A stretch of DNA of 64,000 bases from Paragonimus westermani (GCA_008508345.1 QNGE01000149.1:279001-343000); one strand, 5' to 3'; shown: positions 1-13,200, counted from the stretch's first letter. Program-made: numbers and translations. The notes: generated by a model not told the origin, from the letters alone.

Positions 1-544
1 ATAGCAGCCCTACTAACACAAAGGTTAACAGCTGAAAGGTTGCAGTGAGAACAGTCTACCAGATGAGCAAAGATGGTAGTCTTCATCATTCGAAACCTCT
101 AAATCTAATATTATGCTGGACCGGATCGTATATTCACTGCTGGATGCGGATGATGGTTCAAGTGGCAAAGTTGCCGAGGAGGATAGTGAATATTAGGTCT
201 TCAATAAATCCTTGAAATCACTGTACTTTTTCAGATTAGCATGTATCCACACCACTTTTTCGTAACCGCGCCAGTTTTAGATGTCTGAAAGGGTTTCTAT
301 GATATTGTAATATAGTTCCGGAGACATTCAAGCCAAACTGAACACACCAGCGTGGCGGGACGAACAGTTGAAAAAGATATTGGTAGTGAGATCCCAACAC
401 TGTGCGAAGCCTTGCCCTAATAGGAGTCGGCTCAATGATTTGAAGTGGAGTGGCTTAACCACATGGAAACACTGATCAAGTGGGTACACGTGTGATCAGC
501 CTCATAGTCTAAAGTATTGGCATAAGCCCGTCTGTGGGGAATTG
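1..544. other. no recognisable gene
   Basis: I see no splice-bounded exon, conserved motif or repeat structure here. The sequence leads into an RTE-like fragment and may be its more decayed upstream part. Confidence 0.4.
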
Positions 545-1310
545 TAAATGTGCATCGATCGTGGTTGCCAACTTCTTCTATTCTTGTTCAGTCTCGCAAA
601 AGACAGAATAATGGATGATTTTTTGAGGCAGTTACAGGATACAGGCGTTGGCGGTGACAGGGTGACCAAAATGGACTATAGTGACGACAAGATAGTTTCG
701 TCCGACATATTTTTGGGTAGTATTTTTCTTTCTGTAGAACCCATTCGCACATGAGTTATCTTACAAAGGTGCAAAATGTTTTTCACGACTAGCAAAAATT
801 AGCCACAGCTTCACCAAAGTAATGTAGGCTGCTGATTAGTTCGAATGCGGAAGATGACAGGAGAACTCGTGGTTTTTGAGAAGCAGTCCAGAACTTGCAC
901 CATTTATGGTGTTGCAGAAGAGATCTCATTGAAACTTAAAGACTGAGTATAGAGAACCACAACAAGAGTGACCTAATTCTACGGTTGCGAAACTTGACCG
1001 CTCAAAGTTCAGGATATCAACGTATTGAGACATTTGATAAACAATGTTTGCGCCCAGTAGCACGCATCACAAAACATCAGCAGACGAACAAATAATAGAA
1101 GACTATTGACTATGAGGATCAACCGTGCTCATTCGTCCCCAGTAAGTGAAAATTTATAGAATGTATGGCTGGGTCATATATTAGTGATACCAACATATCA
1201 TTACTTAGCACAACATGAGCCATTCCCCAATGAAATCACTAGCGTAAGATACAAAGTAGATACAGCAATGAACTAGTATCGGGAAATGAGGGTGAACACG
1301 AACCAGTTGG
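545..1310 (+). mobile_element. RTE-like non-LTR retrotransposon fragment
   Basis: The reading frames are broken, but translated pieces in order match the end of an RTE-like reverse transcriptase. First comes a palm-like stretch with MDYSDD near 670. Then come NLRHLW-like residues near 890-910, a CETWPL-like box near 990 and FDKQCLRPVARI near 1,030-1,065. A WLGHILVIP-like box lies near 1,160. The same order appears in the better copies at 16.9-19.7 and 35.6-36.25 kb. Frameshifts and stops show a dead copy. The 5' end is truncated. Confidence 0.6.
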
Positions 1311-1925
1311 AAACTGTACGTTGTTTTCCTCTCATATTGGAATAATGTGAGCCACTCTGCATCTGTTGGACACGTGACAGAATATCGGACTTAATGACAT
1401 GACATGTCTTACCAGTGTGAAACAAGAACGATCCAACCATAAGGAAGCGGTCTCGCAGATACCAATTTACTCTTGAGTGGAACCCTACAGCTTGTTTGTG
1501 ATAGCATGTTGCTTATAAGACAAGCATCTTGCTATGTGAACGCCCACTTATGGGAAATCCGTACACTAGGTAGGTTTTCTACCTTTCACTTATCTTTCTC
1601 TACCGGCGAGACTTACCGTATTCAAATCTATGACCATATTTTTTTTGCACGACACCAAAACAAACGCAGACAATGTTGACGATGAATGGGAATTCGAAAT
1701 AAGTATCAAGTTGTCTGTTAGTAGAGAAAGTCAGTACGCTGAACCACCTCCTCGTGGTGTCGACTGGACAGTGTCGGTGCTGACATTGACTGGCTAAGCG
1801 TTCAGCAATTCCAGATAGGGCCAACCACTCTACCCGGTTTCAATGTACTGGTCACTCTCGATCAAGAAAATGAAAATGGCGACAGCGACTCCGCACCGCC
1901 ATCTACCAGTACACAGGATAGGTGA

Positions 1926-2366
1926 ACGGAGTACATCTGTTCGGATTTTGGCCAGATATGTGAGTCGAACGGCGGCTTGCCGGCGTATGTTCGTTTGCAT
2001 CGGCGCAGAGATGATGTAGAATAAGAGGTAGGTGCTCAGCCTCCTCCATTCTTTGACTGCCCCGACTGTGACTGCAGCATTCCAACTAAAATTGGTCTCC
2101 GTCAACAGAAGAAGCGTGCGCATCCTGTCGAACGCAACCGCGAGAAGTTCGGATGCATGAAAGCTGCCGGATCAAAGCGGTCTTATCAGGAATCGGACTT
2201 CTTTGTCAAACATGCCGATGAGCTGGCCCCGTCGTGGTCTACTAGACGCGAAATTTGTCACCGGCTCCTGTCACATTTTCCTGGCCATGCTCTGGACAAC
2301 ATCAGGACGCATCGACATGCTGTGTGTTGGCAGAAACGTACTGCCCTCTTGCCAATCCTAACTTGA
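1926..2366 (+). pseudogene. R2-clade ORF, zinc-finger region
   Basis: One frame carries two zinc-finger-like segments separated by a TAA at 2,022. The first starts near 1,938 and has two Cys followed by GGLPAYVRLHRR. The second starts near 2,055 with CPDC, then IPTKIGLRQQKKRAHP. This is the Cys2-His2 spacing used by R2 proteins for target DNA binding; the usual first His of finger two reads Gln. A conserved-looking block (DELAPSW, then DNIRTHRH) follows to 2,366. Another in-frame stop (TGA) lies at 1,923. It is a decayed N-terminus. Confidence 0.6.
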
Positions 2367-2864
2367 TGTCGGATATTCATTCCCAAGGTGCTGAACACTC
2401 CATTTGGTTTTCCTGTTCGACCCAAACAGCAACAATCCAACTGGAGCCCAACAGGAAGGCTTCCTTACATAGCGATGAATTGCTAGCAATTGCCGATGGC
2501 TTTCATTCAAGCACTTTCACAATGGTACAGGCAGTCACTGCTTAACATGCACCCCTCTTACGCCTTTCTGTACACGTGGCGACTGACCATCCGAACACGT
2601 GCTCGCGTCGCTGCGATGAACTCTACCCGACCAGGAAGCACATAAGGAAAGCCAACTATGCTACAACTCAAACCCCCGTACTACCAGCAGAAAAAAGTTG
2701 CTGCTTCTGTCATCTTTTCTAATAATCAGAGAACTACCCAATTCATCTGTACCGCCTCCGTATCACGATTGTATCGAAAGTAAATAGTCCCTCCTTTCCC
2801 AGCAAACTGAGACCTATCACCGCATCTTCAACTTTGGCACGTTGCTTTCACAACATACTGGAAT

Positions 2865-3670
2865 ATGTCCTTGCAACTACTCACTCTTCAGTTTGCATCC
2901 CTACACCGTGATAGTTGCCGCGAGGCGACCTCACTGCTCCGGAACCCAAGCAACACGTCTTCAAGCATGTGTGCGGCTCTTATTGACGTGTACAAAGCGT
3001 TCGATTTGATATCACAAGACTCGATTTTCAGGTCGGGCCAGGCTTTCGGTGCTCCTCCACCTCTAACACACTACACTGTCGACTCATATCGAAACGCTTC
3101 CGCCAAGCTCGAAGCCTCCGTCGTCCGGTCCGAGTGTGACGTTCGCCAGGGTGACCCATTGTCATCCACTATGATAGTGGATGAGGCGTTGGCTTTATCC
3201 TGACCGGACCTTGGATACCGGTCCCACGATACACTGGTGAGCGGTTTCGCGTATGCAGATGATCTGATCCACCTGGCCGAGAATCCGACGCATCCCTCTG
3301 AGAAGTTCGCAGCCACCGCTGGTGCTTTGGAACTATCCGAGCTCAAGATCAACACACACAAGACTAAACATACGGTCATCTGTGGCGACCTTAAGCAGAA
3401 AACAATAGCTATCGCAGATGAGTCTACTCAGTTCGGCTCGGACATTATCCATTCACTAAGCGGCTCTGACACGATGAACTACATGGGTATCCCGTCCATA
3501 TGGAAGGGTAAAGCACTCACCAATCACCGACTACAACTTCGTACGATGCTGGATGAAATCACCAAGGCACCTCTGAAGCCGCATCAGTGCCTACATCCTC
3601 TGAGACAGCATCTGATCTCGAAGATGAATCACTCGCCAGTTCTGAGCCGAGTCCACCAAAACACAACCCC
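2865..3670 (+). pseudogene. R2-clade reverse transcriptase domain
   Basis: The frame holds IDVYKAFDLISQDSIF (palm motif A), then CDVRQGDPLSS (motif B region), a TGA at 3,201, and GFAYADDLIHLAE at about 3,240-3,280 (motif C with YADD). LKINTHKTKH and MGIPS follow as thumb-side boxes. Catalytic Asp residues are still readable. The open frame continues to about 3,655 and then shifts by one into the frame that holds the 3' part. One stop plus one frameshift make this copy non-coding as a whole. Confidence 0.7.
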
Positions 3671-3672
3671 AA

Positions 3673-4602
3673 ATGATGGACTGTACAATTCGCCAGTTTG
3701 TTCGTCAGTGGCTCCGCCTTCCCAAACACACGCCGATCAGCTACAACCACACCACAACTCGATTGGGCAGTCTGGACATTCCGAGTTTGTCCATCACCAT
3801 TACTATATCGCAAAAACCACGAGTGGAGAGACTGCTCTCCAGTCAATGTCCAGTTTTGAAGAACGTGCATAGAGACGATTCGTTTGACACTATCACGATG
3901 GACCTCAATGTTTCGGTACGCGTTCAGGGTGTGGTGGTGACGACCGAGGAGGAGGCCCATGCGGTGTGGACGGATAAGCTTTATCATACGCTAGATGGCT
4001 GTGGTCTTCAGAAAGTGCCTGGTTCGCCACTCTCCAAATGTTGGCCGTTGAATCCAGATCGCATTTTCCGCAGGATCTTTATTCGTCCCATCCAGCTCCG
4101 ATGCGGTCTTCTCTGCACTAAGGTCCGGAATTCTGGAGGTTGCCGAAGTGACCACTCAGTTGTTTGTCGTGGCAACTGCGGCCAACCAGAGAGCCTCCTT
4201 TATGGTCTCCAATCGTGCTGGATCACTCACGCATTGTGCTCGTCAAACCGTGTGGCCAAGGACCTGGCAAAAAGGCTCCACAATCTGGGCTATACAGTTT
4301 CCGAAGAACTACGAGTACGAATGGCGGACGCATTCATCAAACCTGACGTTATCGCGCTTCGTGACGGCGCTGCTGTGGTACTAACTGTCAGTACAGTGGA
4401 CGACCACCGGAGCCAATTTGCCTGGACAAACAAATTTGTGAGGTACGGGACCGACTATCATAATGTAGCCGTTCAGTCGGCCCTCTATACCATAGGCTGT
4501 GATGTGGACTCCTCCAGTGGTCAACTCTTTTCGCGGCATCATTTTTTCCTCTTTTTGCAATGTAATTCTTCGACTGGGAGTGTCCTCCCACGCAGTCATT
4601 GA
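3673..4602 (+). pseudogene. R2-clade C-terminal knuckle and endonuclease part
   Basis: This 309-codon open stretch continues the element after a frameshift. RQFVRQWLRLPKHTP is the post-RT region. CRGNCGQPESLLYGLQSC followed by WITH resembles the R2 CCHC knuckle, with Tyr where His is usual. KPDVIALRDGAAVVLTVS resembles the restriction-like endonuclease core: the Pro-Asp pair is present, but the second acidic residue (normally in a VVDV-like strand) reads Thr. That suggests loss of endonuclease activity, although the reading frame is long. Comparison is from family knowledge, not alignment. Confidence 0.6.
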
Positions 4603-5394
4603 TTTATGCTTACTGACGGTTCTTGGTTCGCTGAAAACCTATAACACTTTTACGTTGGAGACCTGGCACTTTTTAGTTTCTATCTTCTGACAATTATGTC
4701 ACTATGAAGGACATGGCCCCGTCCCGATATGTGAGCCTTGACTGTTACAGCACCCTTGTGCCCTGAAGAGCTTTTGGCTTTGGGAGACCATTTTTCCTCT
4801 ATCCTTTCTCTTTGTTAACATATCATACAAGTAGTTCTCATTTAGCGACCGAATTATTAACGTTTGCTGCCTCCCATGGGAGAACATGTCAACTGTTTAG
4901 TGTTGTTACCCACACTGGGCAGACATCTTGTTTTGAATGCCATTATTTTTTTTCCAAATTTTCATTGCTTAAGATTTTAGTGTCACCGCTTGTCCTTACG
5001 TCGAATGAAGCTGTGTAATAAACGATAATAATAGTCGTGTAGTAGTGTTAACATGTGATCAAGTAATGTGTAAAGTCGATTGCTACATCAAACAAGGAAG
5101 TAGAGAAAAACAGAAGTGACTTTTCACAATCTGGCAGTTAGGAGATTACCATTTGCATATAAGTGACGGAATGCTCGAGTTTATCATATGTAATTTTCAA
5201 TTTTTGGATCAAGCCAGCCAGGAAAAGGGTCCCAATTGTTACGAATACTTCACTTAGGCTGGACAAATTATGATAGGGCAGTGTCTGTGTGATTCATATG
5301 TCGAATTCTAATGAACCTAACTAAATTGAACGACGTCGACAGGATTCCGAAGGTAAAAACTATAAGGGGCTTCCTGAAAGAACACATGATTCAG

Positions 5395-5985
5395 AGGTCA
5401 GTGAAAATAACTTACGTTTACATGGACTTAGATGGCCAGGCCATGTACTAAGGATGTCAGCTAGTTGTTCGCCACAGCAAGCACTCTTTACCAATGTTGC
5501 CGCCCTCCGACATAAGGTGTAAGGTGGACAGATTATGATCCGGCGTAGAGAAATGAAGTCGTTCACAAAGAGGTTGGACAAGGTAGGTCGAGTTCGTCTC
5601 CCAGGCTGGGGATCTCGTGACTCACCCAGTCAGTGGCCGGAGACTTTATGTGAGATGGCAGCTACTTGAGTTCAGTTAGTTGACTGTTGTCGTTGCTTGG
5701 CTGGGTTGTCTGTGAACGGGTTGCACTTAATGGTGCGAGACAGTGAAAGCCGTGAAGAATCTATCTTGCTGGTGACGTCTTACTTTCACCCGCAACTCGA
5801 GTGTTTGCTTGGGAGATGTAGGTATGATTGTAGCCGAATGTTTGAAATATAGACGTAGTTACTTTTAGTGTTTAGGTCCCTTCACATCTCTTTCCGTTTT
5901 TTGTCATCGTTGTATAGCCATTAGGCATTAGTGTGAACCATTGATGTATTGATGTCTGTGAAGAGGGCGATGACAACTTTCTGAA
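5395..5985 (+). mobile_element. RTE-like fragment, 3' end with tail
   Basis: A 5'-truncated copy begins in the LRWPGHVLRM box. It continues through [14 protein letters not shown] and [23 protein letters not shown] and closes with the family's 3' tail (GTGTGAACCATTGATGTATTG, then GAT-type repeats) near 5,930-5,976. It is very close to the 19.1-19.7 kb end of the larger copy, including the 3' UTR. Stops occur in every frame. Confidence 0.7.
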
Positions 5986-6740
5986 GCTTAAGGATCGTAG
6001 AGAAAAGCGACTATGAAGGGTATGTTAACTTAGGGCTGCGAAATCTGGTCACACAGAGTAGATGACATGAGTCGTCATTGATGTTTAGGTTCAATCGCCT
6101 GCACCGAGTGGCACCGACGGATAAGCAATGAAGTGATTGGGAAGCGGTTATTTGATAGAGTTTTTCTGCTAAATCGTTAGGTATGCACAAGCTTAGATGG
6201 CTAGGTCACGTACTGAGGAGTCTAACTAGTCGTCTGCCACAAAGAGCACTCTTTACCGATGCTGCGGTCGGCTAGAGTGAGATGGACAGTTGACGACATG
6301 ACGCAGAGAAATGTAGTTGTTTACCAAGGAGTTGACCAGTGTAGGTCGGACTCGTCTCACTGGGTGGGACCATGGAAACTCATAGAATCAATAGATGGCG
6401 GTGATAGCAGAGATGATCGTTAGTCGGATTCACTGGCGTGAACGTTGCCATCGTTCGGTTGAGTTTTCTGTGAAGGAAATACAAGCAGTTTCGGAGTGGT
6501 GAAAGCTGTCATGTTGATGACGTCCCACTTTCACTCATAGTTCGGTTGTTTGTTTACAAAGAGTGATCACTTCGAAGTTGAATGTTCAGGTATAGACAGC
6601 TGTTTTTATAATTAGATCGACATCCCTTCATTTCTCTCTTCTTGGCCAGAGGTTACTCTTTTCTTCACGGTCGTATCATAGCTAAGCATAAGCACGGATC
6701 ACTAACGTATTGCTGCCTTTGATGCAGACGACGAAACATA
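5986..6740 (+). mobile_element. second RTE-like 3' fragment, head-to-tail
   Basis: Directly after the tail of the preceding copy, another 3' fragment of the same family begins at the CTGAAGCTTAAGGATCG segment. It shows decayed counterparts of the ETWPL, LGHVLR and RALFTDA boxes and ends in a degraded tail near 6,681-6,737 (ACTAACGTATTGCTGCC). It is more diverged than its neighbour. Confidence 0.6.
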
Positions 6741-6935
6741 TAACAGAGGATTCAAAGGAAATAGAAGACGTGTTCGTAGGTCAATGGTTGCTCAGTACGT
6801 CTTAGTTATGTGGCACGCTTCAAGTGCAATTTTGATAGGCATACAAAGGCGATTGTGGTTTTGAACGAAGTGAAACGAAATTAAATAACAACTGTAAAAA
6901 AAATAGAGCGAAACACTACATTCAATAACACTGAC

Positions 6936-7129
6936 CTGCCGCCGAAATCGATAAGCAAGAAACGCTGAAGCATTTCGTAAGTCAACAAAGTGACACCAAA
7001 CTGAGGGCTAGAGCGGAACACGCGAGCACCGGCACCTTTCCAAAAAGCACGAGCGCCTTCCTCGCGCCAGATTTTGTGCGCCGCATCCAACATGCCTGAG
7101 TAGGTTGACTGGCCTCGACGTGCCACGAC
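6936..7129 (-). CDS. SLC25A12/13: carrier exon 13, end of repeat 3
   Basis: Acceptor CTTCCCTCCAG, then [32 protein letters not shown] and [19 protein letters not shown], ending LIDFGG. Donor GGCAG|GTCAGT at 6,935 is strong and in phase 2. The family's C-terminal segment of roughly 60-75 residues after DFGG is therefore encoded further left. I did not find it in 1-6,900. Confidence 0.95.
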
Positions 7130-7188
7130 CTGGAGGGAAGCGGAGAGAAGCGAAGAAAGAAGTCAGCACAAGTGCACATGTGGCAGAA

Positions 7189-7230
<42 letters not shown>

Positions 7231-10200
7231 TAGCAATGGTAAGTGAACGTTGCAACGTGTTTTAAGGGGGTACATACCACGGTCACAAACACAACGGTAC
7301 ACCCCGATGTGAGTCTATTATGTCGGCCGAAAAGACAACCTAAGGATAATGCCTCATTCTCGGGGACCACACAGCGGTCTAGCGTGAAGTGCACACGAAA
7401 AAAGACGCGCAACAATGAAGGGCGGACAGCAGCAAGGATGTCAAAAAATGTGAAATGGCCGTTACAGATGGGACTAGTATTTTTAGGTGAAATGCAGTTA
7501 GGAAACTACTCGCCTGAAATGCATAACAGAGCAGCCTCAATACAGACATTCGAGGAGATGAGCGTGTAACCAAATCACAATGAAGTTGGAAGGAAACGAG
7601 AATAATGCAGTGTTCGGTTGTGCGGACGACCACAAACGCCCAGTTCATGGTAGTTTACCGAAGCTTCTGGAGTGTGTTCACGTGTCGGCAATTGATTTCA
7701 AAACTAGCGATGTAACTCATAGAATCTAATCACGTACTGTAAGTTGACATCAGGCTATAGAACGTTTACGGATTTCCCATTAGAACAACAAGTCCTTACA
7801 GACCACCAAGAGATAACGTTTCGAACGCACTGCGCTCAAAAAACGGAAGGCACACATGCAAAGCGTCAGTAAGGAGAACCTCTCATCAATCACTTCCAAC
7901 ACAGACGCTGAAACCTATAGGCCATTACCGGATCATGGTCGTGGAGGTAGCAGCAATGTATTACGGTTGCCATCTGCATCGATTTAACGAATGAAAAACA
8001 ACGTTGAAAGCAAATGTGAATGCCACTTGCAATCAAAGTCCCAACCGATCATGATGCGTACATTTAGAACGCAACAACCTGGAGGATATGTCGTTTCAAT
8101 TTAGAATGAAAACATGTGAGTAGTGTTCATTTCAACGAAACGGTGAAACGGAAACTAACAGTGTCCGGAAAAGCAACGCAAAAAGTTGTTAAGATAATCA
8201 ATTTCTAACCGCAGAATACAAATGTGAAGTTTAAAACAACCAATCACAAATGTGGTCATTTGCCCAAATTGTTTGATTAGAGGCTTACTAAACGATCATG
8301 TCGACCTTGCGCTTTCTTGAAGGTTACTTGTCACCTGAAAACGCCGAGAGGAGATGCTTTGTTAGATTGCTGCTGTGTAAGTGGCGTGTGTGTGTAACGT
8401 GGTGGTGTTAGATTGTTTCAACCAATCAAAGCGTATGTACGTTGAGTCTATCACAGGGCAATTGATAGTTTTTGCTTTTGTAGCTGATTGAAAGTCAAAA
8501 CCAATTTTTTAAAAATGAGTCGAAACAGCTCAATTGTCTCCAAAACTTTTCTTAGGATAAACACAGCTAACGTAAATGGAAGGAAAGGCTGCATAGGTGA
8601 TTTTGAAGTTTGTACAGCCAGACAAAATAGTTTACAATGGGCGTGTTTGAAAAGACCGAAGGCGCGTGTGCACATCGCGGAATACCTGTAATCGTGTCTT
8701 GATTACATCGGCTGGTGTGGTCAAGCACGCAGCCGGAGCCCCAGACAAAGTGGCAGCAGCGAGCAACGTTGAAGCTGAGTTGAAACCGTTCTCATCCGCG
8801 AACGCCCACTTTAAATGGTTGTAGGCCGTAAAATATATCGCAGAGAAGGGAATATCACGTAGGAAGCAAGCACGCGCACCCTTGTACAGACCAAAGAAGC
8901 CCAATTCCCTCACAACCTTGGGGTCAGAAAAAAACACAACACACGAAAACGTTGAAGAAAATGTTAGACAAAAAAAGAAAATTATGCAACGGAATTCAGA
9001 CGGATTTCAAAGAGTGGACCTAAAACTTCCTTAAGCTCGCACATTAAGTCGAAAGTATTACATCGCCTTACTGTAAAGCCAGAACGAAAAAAAGGTTCTG
9101 ATGCGCATTTTAAGCCTGAGCCTACTAGGAAGCTATCAATGACAAAAGGTTTGCTCAATTGGAGAGAAGGGAAGTAAAAAAACCGTTTACATCAAGTAGT
9201 TGATGGTTTACGGGCAGTGTAAATACATAGTTCATGAATAATAGGCTCTAATGAGTCACATGTTACCTGGTGACGTGGATTAGCAGTTGGAAGGCAGAAG
9301 TGTATGCGAAATCTGACGTGGTTGATTATGAATGGTACTCAAACAACCCACGACAACCAATGATTATTGCTAGCCATTATGCCACAAGCTGCTCAGTATC
9401 ATATGACGTAAACGGACAAATATTAATTCATTGTCATGTTATTCACCCTAAGAGAGAAACAATCGTAGTAGCTGAAGAAAGAACTCCCGACGTGTGGATT
9501 AAGACCGGGTGCTATTACGACTCAGTTTATATGGGCTCAAAGGGTTGGCAACAAGTTTGCAAATTGAAAACGAAAACGAGCAACTTTACACGTTTCTGAT
9601 AGTAACCAAATCGGAAGTTCTTATCAGAGTCTGTTGTAGTCACGTCGACTTGCAAATTCCGAAGCGACACTATCAGCAGTGAGTACGACGGAAATAAAAT
9701 AGACAACTGTTTCTGAAGTTGAACTCGTGTTCATAACCCTACATTATCACAGACGTACCTGTATTGAAACTTAAGGCGCATTTGTGAGGCGATCAAAAGG
9801 GTGTAGCTTCTTCGTGGCTACGAAAGTGAGCGTTTGGGAACGAGAACGTGCCTGTGTTCAATCACATACATCGAATGACACCAAAGGGTGGGCGACGACG
9901 AGTTTAAGAAGAGAATGTATCGTAAAGAGTACCAAGCGAGTTAGTTTAAGTTTCAGCTCTACGATAGAAGATGATTGCTTCCACGACACATGTGAGGTCA
10001 TATGTCGGCTGAAGATTGAAAAACTTCCCCAACCTACACAGGAACAATCACGGTAGGAGTTCGAACTTGCGGCTATGTGACTGGCAGGCGAGTGTCGTGA
10101 GCTACTTCGTCAAACGAGTTCATTCGTTCGGTCTCAAAGAACACAGACTGAGACAGATTGCGCGCTAAAAGTACGAAGTGAACATCTACCACAGTATTCG

Positions 10201-13200
10201 TTGCTAATTGGCTGAAGGTGAGAAAAACAGACTCGACTTGGGAGAATGAAGACAGATACCGGTAGATCAAACAGATAGGTAGCGTTCTTCCCTCGGGCTG
10301 CAAGCCACGAGACTAGGGAGGACGGTAGCCAATTGAATTCAGTGGTGAACATGCTGATTTGTGACTGAGTTGCCTGTGACAAAGAGACGATTCATGAAGC
10401 CAGCCAATGAAAGCGGCACGGAGGCTCACCCTGACGTGCAAGTTGGTTGGTCGCTTGCATGATATATGCAAGTTGACGTTAGTTAAGATTAAACAAGGGT
10501 TTAGTGACGAGGGTTCATCACACCCCCGGCAGACTTCTAAACCAGAATTGTTTTCTCTCGGTTGAATAGCACGTAAGTGTCAGTGTAAATCCGTTGGTCA
10601 ATGAACTGAGAAAATTCGTTCCCACTGTGTATTTTCCATACTTGTCTCACCAATCTGACAATTATTCTCAATACGCTATGTACCCCGTTTTTTGTTTTAC
10701 TGGACTGATTCGTCATTAATCGTCTGCAGCGTGAGTAGCCATTCTTGACCAGGCCTACTCGCGCGACGACTCACCTTTGAACTCGCTGGTCCCGTCGTCT
10801 GACGAGATTATCGTCGCGAACGACTGAGGTTTGCCTTTCTTTAATTGTATTGTGGAAATATTTGGGTCCAATCTTGTTTTCAATTTGGGGATCCGTTTTC
10901 AGGCTACGCGTACCTCAACGATCAGACGTGGTCCGTTACAATCAGTGTCAATCGCCAATATATTGTCGTAGATGACCAGGATGGGGCTTCCAGCAATGTC
11001 TGAGTAGTGTAGGTGTACAGCCCGGAAATCTGATAGAAGAAAGGATGTCTATCGCAAATTGGAACTCAACTTCATTCACTATAGTACATTAATCTTTTCC
11101 ACGAACCGAACGGTGGGCTGTCTAGAAAAACTGCATGAGACTAGGCTACATCGGTTTGTTTCACTGAAGGTGTAGTACAGATGTGGCAAACGCACCACAA
11201 TATATGAAGGATGAAAAGGAGATTACACTGATGCATAAAGGGATCCGAAACACGAGCGTCGGTGACTTCTACTCTTCACCATATCATCCTCAAAAAGTGT
11301 TATTGTCCTTCGGACCACAGGCAAGAAAACGGGAGGGGGACCTACTGAAGCCTGACTCAATGTGAGTATCTTTATGCCCCGATATCAAATCATATGATGG
11401 CTAGCAGGCTGCCCCTTCCAGTTTGACTCACCACTCAAAAACAAGGCAGAGTGTGGCAGGCGGTGGGCTGGTATTCGTAAGATGTGGCCAAGCCAACGAA
11501 GCCTGAGATGAGATCAGCATGTTCAGAGATCAACAAAATCTATCCGTCTCGAAGAAATGTCGGCGAAATTTATCACTGCTGACACGATGCTCCCATCACA
11601 CACCGCCAATGTATCCGAGATATCGATGGTCAAAAACAGACACTGTATGGACATCCTCCGCGCGAGTGCACCAGGTTTCGGAGTCGTACAACAGGGCCAT
11701 CTCTACAAAACACTGTACACATGGTCTTTCCCAGAAAGTCTGGGGTCATGTCAACGACACAGATAGCCACCCGAGCCTTGACAACCGTGCCCGAAATACA
11801 AGAGTTCATATGGATACGAAATTGACCAACTTTCACAGTCCGCTTGCAATATGTAAAAGGTGTCAATTGGGTATAATACGACAAAATGGTCCCCTTAAAC
11901 AATATAATTAGGTTAGAAACAATCAGTGTGGAAAAAATACGTCTAAAAGCGCTTCTGATTTCAATCGCAAGAATAGGCTTACGAGTATTCAAAGCATACA
12001 CCACAAAGAACCATATCCGAACCCATTGATCTAATCGGTGATAGCACAGAACAGATACTAACCCAGAAAAGGCATTCACGCCAAGCAAGTGAAGCTGCGG
12101 AATAAGATACACTCAGATCGATAGAAATAATGTTGGATTGAAGGAGTTATAAGACATTCAGCAAAAACAAACCGATAAACAAACAAAATCTCTACCACTC
12201 ACAGCAACTGCGGAAATGCGTTTGGTGGTGACAATTTCCCCAGCAACCTGCAGGCGAATTTTAACTATCTCCAGCGGATTGGTGAACACCACCTGGCTAG
12301 CACCGGCGCAACCACCAGCCAACATTTCGGCCAGCAAGGAGATTCCACCTGTAGACGAGGTGAACTGATCTCTCGCCAAATCGTTCACAGTGAGCTTGAT
12401 CGCTTTTTCCGGAGCAACCCCGACCAGCTGCGGCACTAGGCCGCGATAAAGCCCGGACAACCCTTCAAACCTAACAACGGGAGGAACAAACAGCACAAAA
12501 ATTCCGTATTGAAAGAGCAGTGAATATTCTAATATGTATAAATCAACGTGGAGTATGACATGACAGAAAACGAATTTGTACACCAGTTACGGCGATGTAC
12601 GAGACGACAAAACCTAATAGCGAGGCATCAAGGACCCTTCGCAGAATAGGTGAAGAGGAAGGATCTTTGGACAGCCGTTAAGGGTAACAGAAGTATCCTG
12701 TTTTAACACATAAGTTACATCTCAAGCAAATGGAGGATATATGTTATTCTGTGAAGTCAGTCTGCCCGATCGTCACTGTACACTGGCAAAAGCACAACTC
12801 CAAGGGGACACGCTTTCGTGTTTTCTTATTAGGGTTAGAATGAGAGACGCCAATAAGTTTGTTAACCGAATAATCTGATAGAAAAATATCTCCAAATAGC
12901 ATGCGTTGGCAACTGAAACGTATAGCTGGCCAAGACGGCGGTGAATTCGAGTCAACCATCATAGGCAACGCCGTCAATCAATAGCCCAGTGACATAACAG
13001 TCAATCGGTGAAACGGGCTGACGATCAATACAAAGAGGTCAGACAAGCGGTATTGCATGACTAGCCAGAAGTGAAACGTCCCACCTAGCGAGCAGTATAA
13101 TTGGTTTGGAAGTGGTGGTCTGACGGGGACAAAAGGTAGTGTTGCATCCAATGGTCAGAAACTGACAATTATTCAAAGAAATTGGCTGGACTGAGCGATC

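Larger units (their letters stand above)
1680..5035 (+). mobile_element. R2-clade non-LTR retrotransposon, degenerate
   Basis: Parts occur in R2 order: N-terminal zinc-finger region (1,926-2,366), reverse transcriptase (2,865-3,670), then a Cys-rich knuckle and restriction-like endonuclease region (4,140-4,420). The last combination separates R2-clade elements from RTE and CR1, which carry an upstream APE endonuclease. A 3' UTR follows to an AATAAA-like site near 5,018. R2 itself inserts in 28S rDNA, but no rDNA is visible here, so this is a non-rDNA relative or a displaced copy. R2-clade elements outside rDNA are known in flatworms. Outer limits are estimates. Confidence 0.7.
8917..12202. 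other. SLC25A12/13: intron 11, mostly unassigned
   Basis: This 3.3-kb intron holds a tRNA-like SINE-type segment at about 10,048-10,104 and an RTE-like family B fragment at 11,180-11,800. In the rest I see nothing beyond short random ORFs; the longest, 9,270-9,599, has no recognisable motif. Confidence 0.6.

Noticed and set aside
9270..9599. 109-codon plus-strand ORF in a carrier intron
   Set aside because: No recognisable motif, no good splice context, and ordinary length for chance in 64 kb.
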